Shown here one piece after another: positions 25,076 through 37,312 of a DNA stretch of 64,000 bases (within the stretch, counting starts at the first letter, position 1; each line of letters begins with the position of its first letter). Location of the stretch: positions 196,501 to 260,500 of the forward strand of contig CAJNDT010006183.1 in assembly GCA_905221615.1 (NCBI GenBank), in the 5' to 3' direction. The stretch is from Symbiodinium sp. CCMP2592 (taxonomy: Eukaryota; Sar; Dinophyceae; Suessiales; Symbiodiniaceae). Position numbers and translations under genes: made by a program. The notes beneath the pieces are model-generated. The model saw only the letters and a program-made list of their open reading frames with translations. It did no database searches and was not told the origin of the DNA.

Positions 25076-26249
25076 CTGAGGAATCGGTGAGGATCGCCGC
25101 AAGTCTGAGAATGTTGAGATTACGAGTAGTATTCCTTTGTAGCTCCCATAGAATTTAAACTGTAGTATCATTCAATCAGGGTCCCTTTTTGGGTCCTCAA
25201 TATGACAACTACCCTTTAACAGTTCTCGTCCAGCCTGCAGGTACCCGGTGGCTGGCAGTGGGCGCCGATCCACCCCACAGCTCTCCAACCAGCCGTCCCA
25301 CTGCTGCTTTAATCGTTTTGTTGTTGCTTTTTTTTGGGGGGTTTAGGGTTTGGGGGCTTAGGACTGAGGTTTTCTATTTTTTGGAGGGTTTTTCAAGGGG
25401 TCGAAAATTTGGAGTAACGTTCGTGTGTTGCTGTGACAATATCACCCAACAGTGACAGATTTGGCTTTTCTTATTGTTGGCGCCACCCCGTCGATACTGA
25501 CGAGCAGAAGCATAAGCCACTTTAACCTATCAGACCCTGCTTTTTGGAAGACCCTTATGCCTTATGAATCCGTGTTAGGGTTCATCATAGTAAGAAGCTG
25601 CACAGAAGTAGGTATGGCCCGGTAGTTTAAGGTGGACCTCAAGACATCTCCAAGGCCTGATGATTTGGAAGTTGAGCTCGTTCTCGTACCCGGCCAGAGA
25701 TTGGTGAGATGCGGGCGTCCGAGGGTTGAGTTTAGAGTTTTCAGGACATAGGTTTTGCCATTTGGGTCGTGTTCGTTCTCCGAGTCCGTGCAACTTTTGC
25801 TTTCTATATGATTGGCCTGATGCTGACGATGATGCCTGTCAGCACCACCGCTGTTATGTTTGGATCATCAAGGTTCAGCTCGATTTACTCCACTGACAGA
25901 CTCCATTGTTCTTTCGGCTACTAGCACCCGCTGTCGAAACCTCGTCAAACCTGCGGCAAAGCGCTTAAGCGGCGTCTTGGAAAACACTTTAGAAGAAGCC
26001 AAATACTAATTACTACAAGTATAGTGCAGTTTACTTTAGCCTAAAAAACCAATTCTAATCATTCAGGCCGCTAGTTCCCTAAACCCTAAACCCTAAACCC
26101 TAAACTCTAAACCGTACGTGTTCTTTGGGCTGTCTTTCTGGAGATAGAGGAGTTGAAGGTCCCTCGTGCGCCGAGCTGTTTGGGACTTCGGGGTAAAGGG
26201 GGCTGGAGGATGTTAACCAGTCTGATGCTGACGATGATGATAATTAACC
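25076..26249. other. Spacer, no gene seen
   Basis: Low-copy sequence. Frames of 70-90 codons on both strands have no recognisable domains. Not called. Confidence 0.45.
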
Positions 26250-26352
26250 CTAAGGGTCCAAGTGCCCAAATAACACGGTTTCAAGGTCCAAAAAACCATT
26301 CAGAGTATGGATTTTGGGCCCTGAAGCCCTACTATTTGGGAACTTGGACCCT
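26250..26352. repeat. Foldback element family H, copy 3 (divergent)
   Basis: CCCTAAGGGTCCAAGTGCCC pairs with GGGAACTTGGACCCTCTGGG. Confidence 0.7.
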
Positions 26353-26357
26353 CTGGG

Positions 26358-26458
26358 TACCCAGAGACTCCAATATCCCGCAATTAAGGAATATTCCTTA
26401 AATCATATTAAGGATCCTACTATAATTTAAGGTATATTCCTTAATTAAGGGATATTAA
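26358..26458. repeat. Family B element missing its right end
   Basis: TACCCAGAGACTCCAATATC through TTAATTAAGGGATATT, then the terminal GGAGTCTCTGGG is absent. Confidence 0.85.
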
Positions 26459-26706
26459 CATAATGATGATGCTCAGAGCAAGGCTTGCAATGTCAATGAC
26501 ATCATCAAAAGTAGTCATACTCATAGGGTGTTTCATACTGATGTTATTACTACTCATAGTCGTATCAATAATGGCAGGTAAAAGCCGATCATGCCATTAC
26601 TCATACAAATAACAATAACAGCAATGTTAATGACCTTTGCATTAGCAATACTAGTGTTCATTATGTGCGCACATGTGTGTAAATGTTGCAGGTCTGTAAA
26701 GACCAG

Positions 26707-26721
26707 ACAGGCAGACAGACG

Positions 26722-26752
<31 letters not shown>

Positions 26753-26769
26753 TGACTGACTGACTGACG
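26707..26769. repeat. (GACA)n / (GACT)n microsatellite
   Basis: GACAGGCAGACAGACGG continuing as GACAGACAGACA and then GACTGACTGACT. Confidence 0.95.
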
Positions 26770-28165
26770 GGCTCAACAGTGCTGGGCGATCGTTGAATTG
26801 AAGGCTATGCCTTGCAACAAGTGCAGTACTGTACGGAAAGTATCAGAACTAGCTGTGGTCCAGAGACCCAGGCTGTGAATGTTGTGGGAAAGACATGTGG
26901 GTTGCAGGAAAACTACAACTAGGGCGCAAGTACGTATGGACATGGGAAACCATTTATCAAGCTCTGATAAACCTGCATACGGCACTCGAACAGCCTGCAA
27001 AACAGTTGTTTACGTCCTATCAAAACACCAACCAAATGCATCCATAATACTTTGAACCCCTATGACCCTGTATGAAGCCTTTCTAAAATCCTTTTGACAA
27101 CCCTTGTGAAACACTGTTCGCACAAAAAATGCAGAACTCCGCCTAAGCCCTAAATCCCTAAACCCCGAGACTCTAACTTTAAACCCTACACTTAAACAGA
27201 CCACTCTAAAGCGCCTTGATCCGGCTCGGTTGGTTTCAAGGCCGCCGTCTCTGCAGCCGCAGTACACGGCGACGCACATCTCAAGCGTCTCAGCCATTAG
27301 TTTCAGGTTTAAGGTGTAGGGGTTTCGGTGTACTGTTTAGGGTTTACGGTTTAGAGTCTAGTTTAATTGGGGGTCAGGGTTTCGGCGTTTAGGTTTACCT
27401 TACCTACGGCTTTCCTGTCAGGTTTGCAGTTTGGGGGTTTTGGCTTTCTTTAGGTTTAGGTTTTCGGGTTTCTTGAAGGATTCCTTCAGTTTTTGCGATC
27501 CATTGGGCTGTTGGGCTCTCCTTTAAGGCCTTGGATGAATGTTCCTTCTAGGACTCCTCCAAGGGCTCCAAGAATGAACTGCATCCAGGACCGCTTGAAA
27601 TTCAAGGGAGACGTAGTTGACAATCGTCTCGTCAGCTGAAATCTGAAGGAGCCGCGATAGAGTTCTCTGAGAAACCTTGTAACCCTAAGCCCCAGACCAA
27701 CCCCTAAACCCCTAATCCCTAATCCCTCAACCCCCAAACCCTGAAGCAGAAATCCCGCAAGCCTTGCTTCAGTTCTTTCGGCCTCTGCCTTTTTCGTGTC
27801 CTTGGGTTGGGTCGAATCGATTTTGTGGGGCACAGGGTTTAAAATTCAGCTTGGGTTGGGTTCTGTGTACACGGTTTGCTGGTGTTTTTCGAGTCTTTCT
27901 CTGCACAACACTCTGCAAAGGTTTGTATGCACGATCATGTCGCTGCAACGGTTTGGCTTGCGCGCCTCCGGGTATCATGCTGATGCTGCTGCCGATGAGG
28001 ATGTTTCCCTAAACTACGAGCCGTTATGTTGAAATCGTGGTCATGGTTTTTGGACTATTTGCTTCGTTGCACTTCCAGGTGCGATGAGGTTGACTCTCGT
28101 GACGGTGTGCTTGCTGTTTCATAATGGCGATTACGATGGTGATGATGATTACGATGCTTTGGGTA
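26770..28165. other. Spacer, no gene seen
   Basis: Low-copy sequence with some telomere-like words. Overlapping frames at 27764-28032 on both strands are mutually incompatible and unconvincing. Confidence 0.45.
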
Positions 28166-28268
28166 CGGCCCCCACCCAGTAATAGTTGAATAATATTCAT
28201 AATATAGATATATTAGGATCTTAATAGTAGCCCTATTATAGACTCTTACTGTAAGGGGGCAGTACCTA
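28166..28268. repeat. Foldback element family I, copy 2 (divergent)
   Basis: GGCCCCCACCCAGTAATAGT pairs with ACTGTAAGGGGGCAG. The AT-rich centre has several substitutions. Confidence 0.7.
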
Positions 28269-28710
28269 AACGATACTGTTTCTGCTACGCCTTTAGGGAC
28301 AGGAATTCGTAAATAGGATTTCGGGGCTCTCGGGTCCGGGATTTAGCAATCAGGGGTTGGGGCTAGTGTAATTGTCTCAGGGATTGGTCCTAGATTAAAT
28401 CTTAAGCCCCGGAAGCCCTAAAGCCTAACGCCAAATCCTAAACCGCAGAAACTCCTAAACCCTGAACTTAAATCCAAAGGTGTGCTTAGCATCGCCTTCC
28501 ACCCGTCGCTGCCTTGGATCTACACCGGAACAAGGCGGCCGCAATAAGGAAGAAGGGTTTCCAATAATTAGAAAAGGGTTCTAAGGTTTTGGGTAATGAT
28601 TTAGTGTTTTGGGTTTAGGGTAGTTTACATACGGCTTCCGGGAATCTTAGACAACAGCAATTGATAATTCAAACTTCAAGATCCACGAGAAGTTTAGGGA
28701 TTTGGGTTTA

Positions 28711-28822
28711 TCGGAGGCCTCAAAAGGTGGGATGAATGTGGGCAGGATCAAGGATCCCTTATATAAGGACTCTCATTTGGGAATTCCCCACCTACCTTCA
28801 TCCCACCGTTTGAGGCCTCCGA
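28711..28822. repeat. Foldback element family M
   Basis: TCGGAGGCCTCAAAAGGTGG pairs with CCACCGTTTGAGGCCTCCGA. The single copy has intact arms. Confidence 0.8.
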
Positions 28823-29170
28823 GGTTTAGGGTTTAGGGAAATGAAAACCGTTTGGAACCTTATAGAACCTGTTACAGAGCCCTAGCAGCATAGGGTCCTG
28901 CATATGTAGTAATGGATACTCACTACTCAAGACTATGCATGCGCTCCCATAACCTAAACCCCAAACCCTAAAAATCCTAAACTCTTAGCCCAAAAAGCTA
29001 AAATCCTTGAACCTTAAACCCCTAAATTCCCTAAACCCTAAATTCCTTAAACCGTCCAAAACTGGGCCCTAAACCCTAAATAACCCGACAATCCCAAAGG
29101 CAGGGGCGGCTGACCACCTGGCACTACACTTCACAAGATGGTCACCCCATGCAGCAGAGGTGGGTTTATG

Positions 29171-29280
29171 CCCAGAGACTCCAATATCCCTTAATTAAGG
29201 AATATTCCTTAAATCATATTAGGAATCCTACTATAATTTAAGGAATATTCCTTAATTAAGGGATATTGGAGTCTCTGGGT
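29171..29280. repeat. Foldback element family B, copy 10
   Basis: CCCAGAGACTCCAATATCCC to GGGATATTGGAGTCTCTGGG; 110 bp, almost perfect palindrome. Confidence 0.95.
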
Positions 29281-29575
29281 GGGTCGGTGGTGGGGGTTTG
29301 CGGATTCGGAGTTCTGGTTCTTTTTGGGAGTTTAGGGTATAGGGTTAAGGGTTTACAGTTTATGTGTCGATTGGGGGGGGGGGTGTGCCAGGACCCCCAA
29401 AGGGCCCTTTAAAAAAAGACCTAGGAATGGCACTACTGTATATTGTAGGCATCTACATTCCCCTACAAGGCCGGTAATAACCCTAAAACCCTCATAGATT
29501 CGACCTCAATCCCTACACCCTACAAGCCCTGCACCCTACCCATATCTGCTGTTTTCCGTACCGTCCCCTTAAACC

Positions 29576-29742
29576 TGCTTAAGGGATCATGGGACTTGGT
29601 GACTTGGGTTATCAAGAAGGTAACCATAATTAGGGTCTAGGGATTTAGAGTTTAAGGTTTAGGGCTTTAGGGCTTAGGATTTACTTATAGCCCCAATTAG
29701 GGTACTTACAATCTTAGTTACTAAGTCCTCTGATCCTCCGAG
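29576..29742. repeat. Family A element with telomere-like insert
   Basis: AAGGGATCATGGGACTTGGT pairs with AGTCCTCTGATCCTCCGAGA. The middle holds about 60 bp of TTTAGGG derivatives. Confidence 0.6.
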
Positions 29743-30405
29743 AACGGCTTCGGGGTGCAAGGACACCCTATAAGCCCTAAACCAAACAACTGCGTAGAGT
29801 CTTAATAGCCCCCTGAACCCAGAAGCCTAAACCCTAACCCCATTTTACCCAAACCCCAGACCCCATATTACTTGTTTTCCCGAAAGTCTGCTGGACCCGA
29901 AGCCCTACATTGCCCTAAACCCTAGACCCCACATCTGCGATTTTTCCTACAGTCCCCCGAGCGCTCTAGCCTAGACCCCAAACCCCATATCCCCATATTC
30001 ACATCGTCCCTATAGTCCCTGGACCTTTCACAATCCCTACAAGCACAAGCTCTAAAGCCTATTTTTCCCAGTGGTCCCCAAAACCCTAAACGCGAAACCC
30101 CAAACCCCTTGAACCCTAAACCTTCGAAGTTCTCAACGCCCTGGGGCGTGGACCCTAAACCTCACATTCCTGGTTTCTTAGTCCCCTGAACCATGAAGCA
30201 TACCTTACACCCTAAAACCCGAAGCCATGAATGGTCGAAGCCCTCGTGGGAGATGGAATTAGGGGGACCCTCGGGCATATAGACCCTTTCAATAAGGTCC
30301 CTTTTAAGAGAGCCAGGGAGTAGGGTTCGGAAGGGGTACCCTTGAAGGGGTCTCCCTCATCATGCTACCCACCTTGAAGCCCAGGGGCGTGGACTACTCT
30401 GTCAC
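29743..30405. other. Spacer, no gene seen
   Basis: Dense degenerate CCCTAAA/CCCCAAACCCC sequence. Confidence 0.55.
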
Positions 30406-30558
30406 TTGGCATTCTTCTGGCTGGCTCTCAGGACTTTAACTTTTTGGGTTTCTATATGAGCTATAGTAAGGAGGCTAAGAGTTTAACTGTAGGGGTTTCT
30501 ATATGAGCTATAGTAAGGAGGCCAAGAGTTTAACTTTGCGGAGGGGTTCAGAAGTCAG
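30406..30558 (+). repeat. Family L element, copy 2, with internal duplication
   Basis: CTTGGCATTCTTCTGGCTGG at the left and GGAGGGGTTCAGAAGTCAG at the right. The inner phrase GGGTTTCTATATGAGCTATA with AGGAGGCTAAGAGTTTAACT occurs twice in tandem. Confidence 0.8.
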
Positions 30559-30559
30559 A

Positions 30560-30662
30560 CCCCCGGGAGGATCTAGAAAGTAGATCCCCTAATTTGGGGC
30601 CCTATACTACTAAGGGTACTTTATAGGAACCCCCATTAAGGACTTTTTGGATCCTCCCGAAG
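30560..30662. repeat. Family G element, single form
   Basis: CCCCCGGGAGGATCTAGAAA pairs with TTTTTGGATCCTCCCG. It abuts the family L copy directly, and AGTCAG, the L terminus, occurs on both sides of it (30553-30558, 30671-30676), so G probably inserted at the end of L. Confidence 0.8.
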
Positions 30663-30678
30663 GTCTGGGAAGTCAGCC

Positions 30679-30887
30679 ACTTGGAAGGGCAGGGGACTTA
30701 GTAAGTAGGTTATAAGTAGAGTTATAAGTACCCTAAATGGAGTTACCCCAATTATAACCCTACTTATAACCCTACTTACTAAGTCCCTAAACCCTAAACC
30801 CCATAGATCCCTTTTAAGGAACCCTATAGATCCCTTTAAGGAGCCCTTTAAAGAGCCCTTACTAAGTCCCCCAAAGCCCCCTCCAAG
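30679..30887. repeat. Composite family A element (A6)
   Basis: A complete A palindrome is followed by CCCTAAACCC and ATAGATCCCTTTTAAGGAAC-type filler, then a second ACTAAGTCCCC right arm. It is the inverse arrangement of 15417-15648. Confidence 0.8.
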
Positions 30888-30948
30888 CAAGGTCACTCAC
30901 CTACAGTTCTCGGCCTCTGGAGGCTTCCTCTTGAGTGGCGCCTCGATG

Positions 30949-31080
30949 AGGTTTAGGGTTTAGGGTTTAGGGTTTAGGGTTTAGGGTTTAGGGAATTGGA
31001 GTTTAGGGTTTAGGGTTTAGGGTTTAGGGTTTAGGGAATTGGAGTTTAGGGTTTAGGGTTTAGGGTTTAGGGTTTAGAGG
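30949..31080 (+). repeat. TTTAGGG array with a higher-order spacer
   Basis: Three blocks of pure TTTAGGG (six, five and five units or so) separated by the identical spacer GAATTGGAG. It ends in AGGGAGGGAGGGGGGG. Confidence 0.9.
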
Positions 31081-32025
31081 GAGGGAGGGGGGGGGGTAGG
31101 GTTTAACTGGGTTCAGGGTGTATTTTGTTTGGGGGTTTAGGGCCTTTAGGGTTTGAGGGTGTTTAGGGTTTAGGGAGTTAGAGTTAGGGTTTTGCGTTTT
31201 GGGGTTTTGGGCTTGGGGTTTAGGGTTTAAGCGAGGTTTGGGGGTGGTTTAGGGGCTTGTAGTCCGTAAAAGCTTTAGGGGCTTGACGTTCTTGTTTTCT
31301 ACGTATGCAGAGGTTTTGAGTGTAGGGTTTAGGGTTTGGAGGGCTGGATCTTGGGGCACAGGATTAGTCATATGTTTTTGTGGGAGTTTTGGGGGTTTCG
31401 GACGTAGGGTTCCGATGGGTTCAGGGATGTTCAGGGTCTGCTGATTGCAAAGGTTGGGGTGAGGTCTAGGGCTATGGGCCAGAAGCTCGTACGTTTCAGC
31501 ATATTGGTGTTGGGGTGGACTTGGCTGGGTTTAAACCCTAAACTCTAGACCCCTAAACCCTGGGGTTGTTTAGGGTTTAGGGTTTATGGTTTAGGGGTTC
31601 TGCTGGCTTTGAAGTTTGTGGGTTAAGGGTTTCAGGTTGCTGAGGGTTTCAAGTTTCAGGGGTAAGGCTCTGCTGCAACTTATTGGTACCATCCTGCAGA
31701 GTACCATGTGCATATATACTTACATATGTGGATAACCCTAAGCCCTAGACCGTAGTTCATCTCCGAACCATATGTTTTTAGATGAATGCTTGCAATGCCT
31801 GAGCTTTCGTTCAAGATGGATTCTGCAGTAAGCTGCATGGGACTCTCAGACTGTCCGTTGCGGGGGGGGGGGGGGGGGGGGTTTGGGTTTAGGGATTTTG
31901 TAGCATGGCTTTTGAATCGCGAGCGTGGTGTACTTTGGCTGGGCCACGTAAACATGGACTGAATCCGAAGCCTCTCCCTTGCAAAACAGACGCAAACCCC
32001 TAAACTCTTTAGGGTTGAGGGTTAC
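31081..32025. other. Spacer with a 20-base poly-G tract
   Basis: TTTAGGG derivatives. An uninterrupted run of 20 G lies at 31862-31881. No gene supported. Confidence 0.6.
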
Positions 32026-32131
32026 CGCCTCCAATATCCCTTGATTAAGGAATATACCTTAAATTATACTAGGATCCTCAATACGATTTAAGGAATATTC
32101 CGTATTTAATGGATATTGGAGTCTCTGGGCG
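32026..32131. repeat. Foldback element family B, copy 11
   Basis: CCTCCAATATCCCTTGATTA to GGATATTGGAGTCTCTGGGC; the left terminus is degraded. Confidence 0.85.
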
Positions 32132-33149
32132 GGTTTATGGTTTAGGGGTTTAGGGTTTAGCTTCTTGAGTTCCTACACCCGAAGTGCCGAAAGCCTCACC
32201 CCCCCCCAATTAGACCAATCAAGGCGTGCTACGACATTGTAGCATGTGCTAGCTTGTAGTAAGTCTCTTTAAAGGGATCCCAGTTTAGAGAACTCCCAAT
32301 GCTGCCGCAGGGCTCCATAGTGGCAAGTGTGGTTTCGAGCAGCCCTACAGCCTTAAAATCGCGTAAAGCCTATACTCACTAAAGCTTAACCCAAAGGGTA
32401 CTAGGTACTGTCATGGGGGATGCCTCCCAGATCAGAACTGACTAACAGTTCCTAATTTCTGAACTTTGCAGCCTACTATACAGATACTTCGGGCCCTCTG
32501 AAGGAAACGGCCCTGAGCCCAATGCGTCTCAAAAAACCTTAATCCCCAGACTAGGTGTCCTAGGTAGTACTCGGGAGACCCCTCAAACGGGACCCTTCTA
32601 AACCCTACTTCTAACTCTTTGTAAAGGGACCTTATTGAGAGGGTCTACATCCCCAAGGGGCCCCTAGACCCTAAACCTTGAACCCTAAACCCTAAACCCT
32701 AATCCTAAACGCTAAACTTCAAAACCCTAAACCTTAAACCCTAAACCCTAAACCTTGAACCCTATACTAGCCCTATACAATCCTAACTTCTAAGGTGGGA
32801 ACACGGGCATCGCCGAGCTCTGGGATGGTGACCAGCAAGCAGCGACCACGTTCAAGTATGCAGGCCCGGCAGCGAGATGTGCATACCAGCGGTTTAGGGT
32901 TTAGGGTTCAGGGCTAGTTTAGGGTTTAGGGTTGGGGGGTTTTGACTAGGTATCGATCTGGGAGAAGTTGTAATATCCTTTGTTGTCTAATAGAGCCCTA
33001 AGTTTTGTACTGTTGAGATCGACACCCAGTTCAGGGGTTTTACAGGCTTCCTTTTAAAACTGCTTTTTTAAGGGCTCCATTTAGGGGTTTAGGCGTAGGA
33101 TTTCGGGTTCCTTTAAGGGTTCCATTCAGGGGTGTTGTGTCGGTTTACG
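32132..33149. other. Spacer, no gene seen
   Basis: CCCTAAA derivatives and low-copy sequence. Confidence 0.5.
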
Positions 33150-33254
33150 GTAGAAGCCAGAAAGTTGGAACATCATTATCCTCGTGCCCTTGAGGTAAAG
33201 TATAAGGGATCCTAGCACTAATCCTCCTAAAGCCATGTTCCAACTTTCTGGGGT
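33150..33254. repeat. Foldback element family C, copy 5
   Basis: GAAGCCAGAAAGTTGGAACA pairs with GTTCCAACTTTCTGGGG. It carries the core AAGGGATCCTAGCACTAAT. Confidence 0.85.
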
Positions 33255-33562
33255 TCACTATAGGATGTAATTAAGGGATCCGCCCTTAAGTCATTATATA
33301 GGGGATTCCTATCCGGCCTGACCTACTATGATAGCCCAGGGTATACAGTATTCCTTCAGTGAGTAAGGGGTGTTGCTTTGTCTGGGTGACATATTGTCTT
33401 CTTGTGTGCACAGAGTCCAGCCGGGTACATGTATTCCTAGACTACTTTGACCTCAACCTCTGTTGAGACCTCGAACCATGCGAACCAAATCCTCATAATC
33501 CCAAACATCCCCAAGACACGAAGCCCTCAAAGAAAGCATTGGGAACGACAGGAACCAAACTC

Positions 33563-33670
33563 TACAGTAGAAGCCAGAAAGTTGGAATATCATTATCGTA
33601 ACCCTTTTAAGGTAAATTATAGGGGATCCTACCATTAATCCATATTCCAACTTTCTGGCTTTTACCGTAA
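33563..33670. repeat. Foldback element family C, copy 6
   Basis: GAAGCCAGAAAGTTGGAATA and TATTCCAACTTTCTGGCTTT arms; core GGGGATCCTACCATTAAT. Confidence 0.9.
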
Positions 33671-34237
33671 ACCCAAACTCCCGAACCCCTCAACTTCCCA
33701 AGCCCTGAGATCTCCGAAGCGCTGCGGCCCGAGTTCGAAACCCTTCGCCGGCCCAAAGCCAGCCCCTTAAACTCTTACCTCCCAAACCCTCAAGCCCTAA
33801 GTCAACAACCCTAAGCCCTAGGCCCTATGCCCTAAACCCACAGGCAGCCCTTAAACTTTACTTCCTATATAAACCTTCAAGCACAGAGTCAACAACCCTA
33901 AGCTCTAAACCCAAGGGCTGCGTGTCCCTGCTGCCATGCATGAGTGTCCCGTCTACCTAGGCATTTCCGACCGTGTAGGCGCAAGGAAACAGGGGCGACG
34001 AAAAGAAATCCAAGGGCTCTTAAACCTTTATCTCTTGAAGTTCATGAACCCTCAAGCCTTAAGCCAACAACCCTAAGCCCTATAAACCCCAAGGCATCAA
34101 AAGCACCCTAACCCTAAACCCGAAGCCCTATAAACCCGAAGGCAGCATCCGGGGCTGGACCTTCTCAGCAGATGAAGCCTTCGTGTTGGCGAACTTGGCG
34201 AACAGCCACCGGGCTGAACCATTGGGTCACTCTGAGG
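33671..34237. other. Spacer, no gene seen
   Basis: CCCTAAGCCCTA-type derivatives. A phrase with AACCCTAAGCCCTA and AACAACCCTAAG is repeated about three times. Confidence 0.5.
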
Positions 34238-34349
34238 CTAGGATGCCCAGTAGTACCCTTAGTCCCTTTTTGAAGGCCTAGGTTCCTTATAAACTTACCC
34301 AATACCAAAAAGAGAGGCCTTTTTATTCTTAGGTTACTGGGTATCCTAG
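34238..34349. repeat. Foldback element family D, copy 2
   Basis: CTAGGATGCCCAGTAGTACC to TTACTGGGTATCCTAG, 112 bp. It is flanked by CTGAG on each side, a possible 5-bp target duplication. Confidence 0.9.
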
Positions 34350-34483
34350 CTGAGGTGAAGAGTTATGGGGTTCAGGGTCTTAGGGTTTAGAGCTTAGGGT
34401 CTTATGAACGTAAGGTTTTAAGGTATAGGGTTCAGAGTTTAGGGAGTCGTGGGGTCTGAGGGTGTAGGTGGTTTTAGGGTTTA

Positions 34484-34705
34484 GAGTTTGAGTGTTTTGG
34501 GTTTAGGTTTTTAGGGTTTAGGGTTTAGAGTTTAGGGTTTAGGGTTTAAGGTTTAGGGGTTTAGGGTTTTTAGGGTTTTTAGGGTTTAGGGTTTAGGGTT
34601 TAGGGTTTAGGGTTTAGGGTTTAGGGGTTTAGGGTTTAGGGTTTAGGGGTTTAGGGTTTCAGGGTTTTTAGGGTTTAGGGTTTAGGGTTTAACGGTTTTG
34701 GGTTT
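34484..34705 (+). repeat. TTTAGGG array
   Basis: Mostly pure TTTAGGG, with GTTTTTAGGG and GGTTTAGGGG variants. Confidence 0.9.
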
Positions 34706-35721
34706 AGAGTTCTTACACAGGCCGCCGCGAAGTCCACAAAGCAGAGCCTTTGAAGACACAACTCACCTGAACCCGTACAATGGTCGGATGCCTTTGTGCT
34801 GTTTCTGGCTTTAGATCCTTTTACGGGTTGAGGTCAGGGATGAGCTGACAAGGGCTATTCGGGCTCTATGTGTATGGTCTATCTTAGAAAGGTTGGGCTT
34901 TTGTGGATGAGCCCAAAGCCTGCATCTCTATTCCGTAAACCCTAAACCCTAAACCCTAAACCGTGTTGAGGCCTTGGGCTGTGTACAGTTGTTGCTTTAG
35001 CGGTCTTAGGGTTTAGAGGTGTTGTGGTTGTGGGCTGAGGGTTTTCAGGGTTTTTGTGGTTTAGGGTTGTGCGGGCGGGGGTTTGGGTTTGGGTCTGTCT
35101 ACGTACATGTGCATGTGGGCTCGTGCAAGGCTCTAAACACAGCATCAAAGACCAATTGTAAGCCGTAGGCCCTAAACCCTAAACCCCTAGTCCACCACGA
35201 TTCTTTCAAGCGCCCCTTAACCCTAAACCCCTAGTCCACCACGATACTTTCAAGCGCCCCTAAACCCTAAACCCCAGTCCACGGGAATCCTTTCAAAGGT
35301 GCGGAGGAAGCAAGCTTGCAGACTTCTCCGGGGCTGCAGGGGGCCGCAGACGCATCTCGACAGTGGCTCTGAGCGGGCTCAGTTATGATAGTCATGATCA
35401 TACTATTCAGGTTTTTGTGCTCATAGTAAGACAGACTAATAATCATATTGCCTGTTCTGCAGTTATGTTAAACGGCCAATATTCCAAGCCCAACGACCCT
35501 TTCCTGCATAGCTTTTTTTTGAAACCTGCTACGTCCGAGACAAACCATGTTCCAACTTTTGTCGACCTGCTGTAGAGGTTGCAGCAAGCAAGGTCATTCT
35601 GGCTTTTCCTCTTGACCTGCGTTTCCCGCGAATCTGGGCAGCACGAAATCTTGCCCCGCGACTTCTTGTAGCTGCGCTCCCCTGGGCGTCCGGATTTGAC
35701 GGGAATTGGGCTAAATCAAAT
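34706..35721. other. Spacer, no gene seen
   Basis: At 35185-35290 the phrase AGTCCACCACGATNCTTTCA is repeated three times with CCCTAAACCCC between. No coding gene supported. Confidence 0.5.
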
Positions 35722-35833
35722 CTAGGATGCCCAGCAGTACCCTTATTCCCTTTTTGTAGGCCTAGGTTCCTTATAAAGTTACCCAATCCCAAAAAGAGAG
35801 GCCTTCCTATTCTTAGGTTACTGGGTATCCTAG
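35722..35833. repeat. Foldback element family D, copy 3
   Basis: CTAGGATGCCCAGCAGTACC to GTTACTGGGTATCCTAG; very close to the other D copies. Confidence 0.9.
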
Positions 35834-36875
35834 GTAACCTGTCATAAGATCGATTTTCTTCGGCTTGACTGAGGCATGTTGCTTGCTTTTCCGACCAGGT
35901 CCCCAGTTCAGGTTAATTACACCCTCAACCTCGCAGGCGGCCGGCTCCGACTTATGCAATTGCCCCTACATGCTGTGGTTCATATCAGGCTACCTGAATT
36001 GAACAGGCCACAGACAGGACCAATACTATTTGGGGCGTCCTTATTACAAGTAATTGTAGTATTTCGTGCCCCCAAAACCTCATTGTGATGATTAAGGCCC
36101 CTATATTCAATCCCCAACTTAAAGGAATCCTAGGAAATCCTTTACTGATTATGGCCCCTATGTTACTTGTAAACCCTAAGACCCTGAGCCTCTCCGCAAG
36201 GAAGCGGCTTTCAACTTGGTCTTCACAGAGTCGTCGGTGGATTCTTGGCGTCTTTAAATTTCCGAAAGGGTTCCTTGCAGGAAGTTCCAGGGATGTAGCG
36301 AGCTCTGCAGAAGGCACCTTAAAGGGTCCTTCAAGGATTCTTACACAGGGCTGTATTGGGTTTCTATCAGGGGGTGGTGTTTTGGGTTTTGGGATTCTGG
36401 GGTTGGACAGGGTTCTTAGGTTCTGGAGGCGTTGAGGTTAAGGCGGCTGCATTGCAACACTCAGTCTGAAAGTTTCCGTTCTAAAGCCCCACGACTCCTT
36501 CCTCTGAGCCCTGAAATTAGGACCTTAAGTCTATAGATCTCCACATGCAGTTTCGGAACCCTAAAACACGAGACACTAGACCTTCAACTATAAAGACCTG
36601 GGAGGCCCCATTCCCTGAACCCTGCATGCTCAATTTAGGCACCGTTTGGGCTCGGGACATTTTCAGAGTTCGTGTTTTCTGGTGGTTTTGGGTATGAGAT
36701 CTCCCTCGCTTTAGTAGGGCAAAGGGGGCTTTCGAAAGGGTTCTTGGTGTCGGTGGTTTTGGGGCTAAAAGCTTTGCCGGGTTAGGGCTTTTAGGAGTTC
36801 CTGGCTTAAGGTAGGGTTGGCAGTTTGAGGCTTCGGGCTTCACCACAAAGGCGGATCTTGTCGATGAAGGTGTAT
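35834..36875. other. Spacer, no gene seen
   Basis: Low-copy sequence. Several 70-130-codon frames lie on both strands but none resembles a known family or shows AG|GC/AG|G splice context with neighbours. Confidence 0.45.
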
Positions 36876-36976
36876 AGTACGGTTGATGATATAAATCCTG
36901 CATTACCTTAGGGCCCTTAAACTATGGGAGTGTATTCCTTCTTATGGGTAATGCAGGTTCTTTATCAACCGTAGTA
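36876..36976. repeat. Foldback element family K, copy 3
   Basis: AGTACGGTTGATGATATAAA pairs with TTTATCAACCGTAGTA; the right arm lacks a few bases. Confidence 0.8.
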
Positions 36977-37312
36977 TAGTCGTATTTGTCTCAGATTTTC
37001 GGAGACTCCGCTTTGTACTACGTTCAAAGATGTAGGGTCTGTCCTCTTATGTTCCTAATAACAGCTGTGACCAGGACGTATACCACACCATGCCATAATT
37101 AATTTATACCTTTGCTGGCTTTCAGCCTGGAACTTTGGCATTTCGTGAGTCCCACATATACTTTTCAGTAGTCTTATATTTCCTAAACCTTAAACCCGAA
37201 ACACTCAACCCCCAACCCCAAGACTCTAAACCCCGAAGCCCTACCTGAACCGTGCCGTAGAACCAGGACCGCTGGTGGCCTCACCAAATGGTTTCTTTTT
37301 GCCTCTTGCTTG

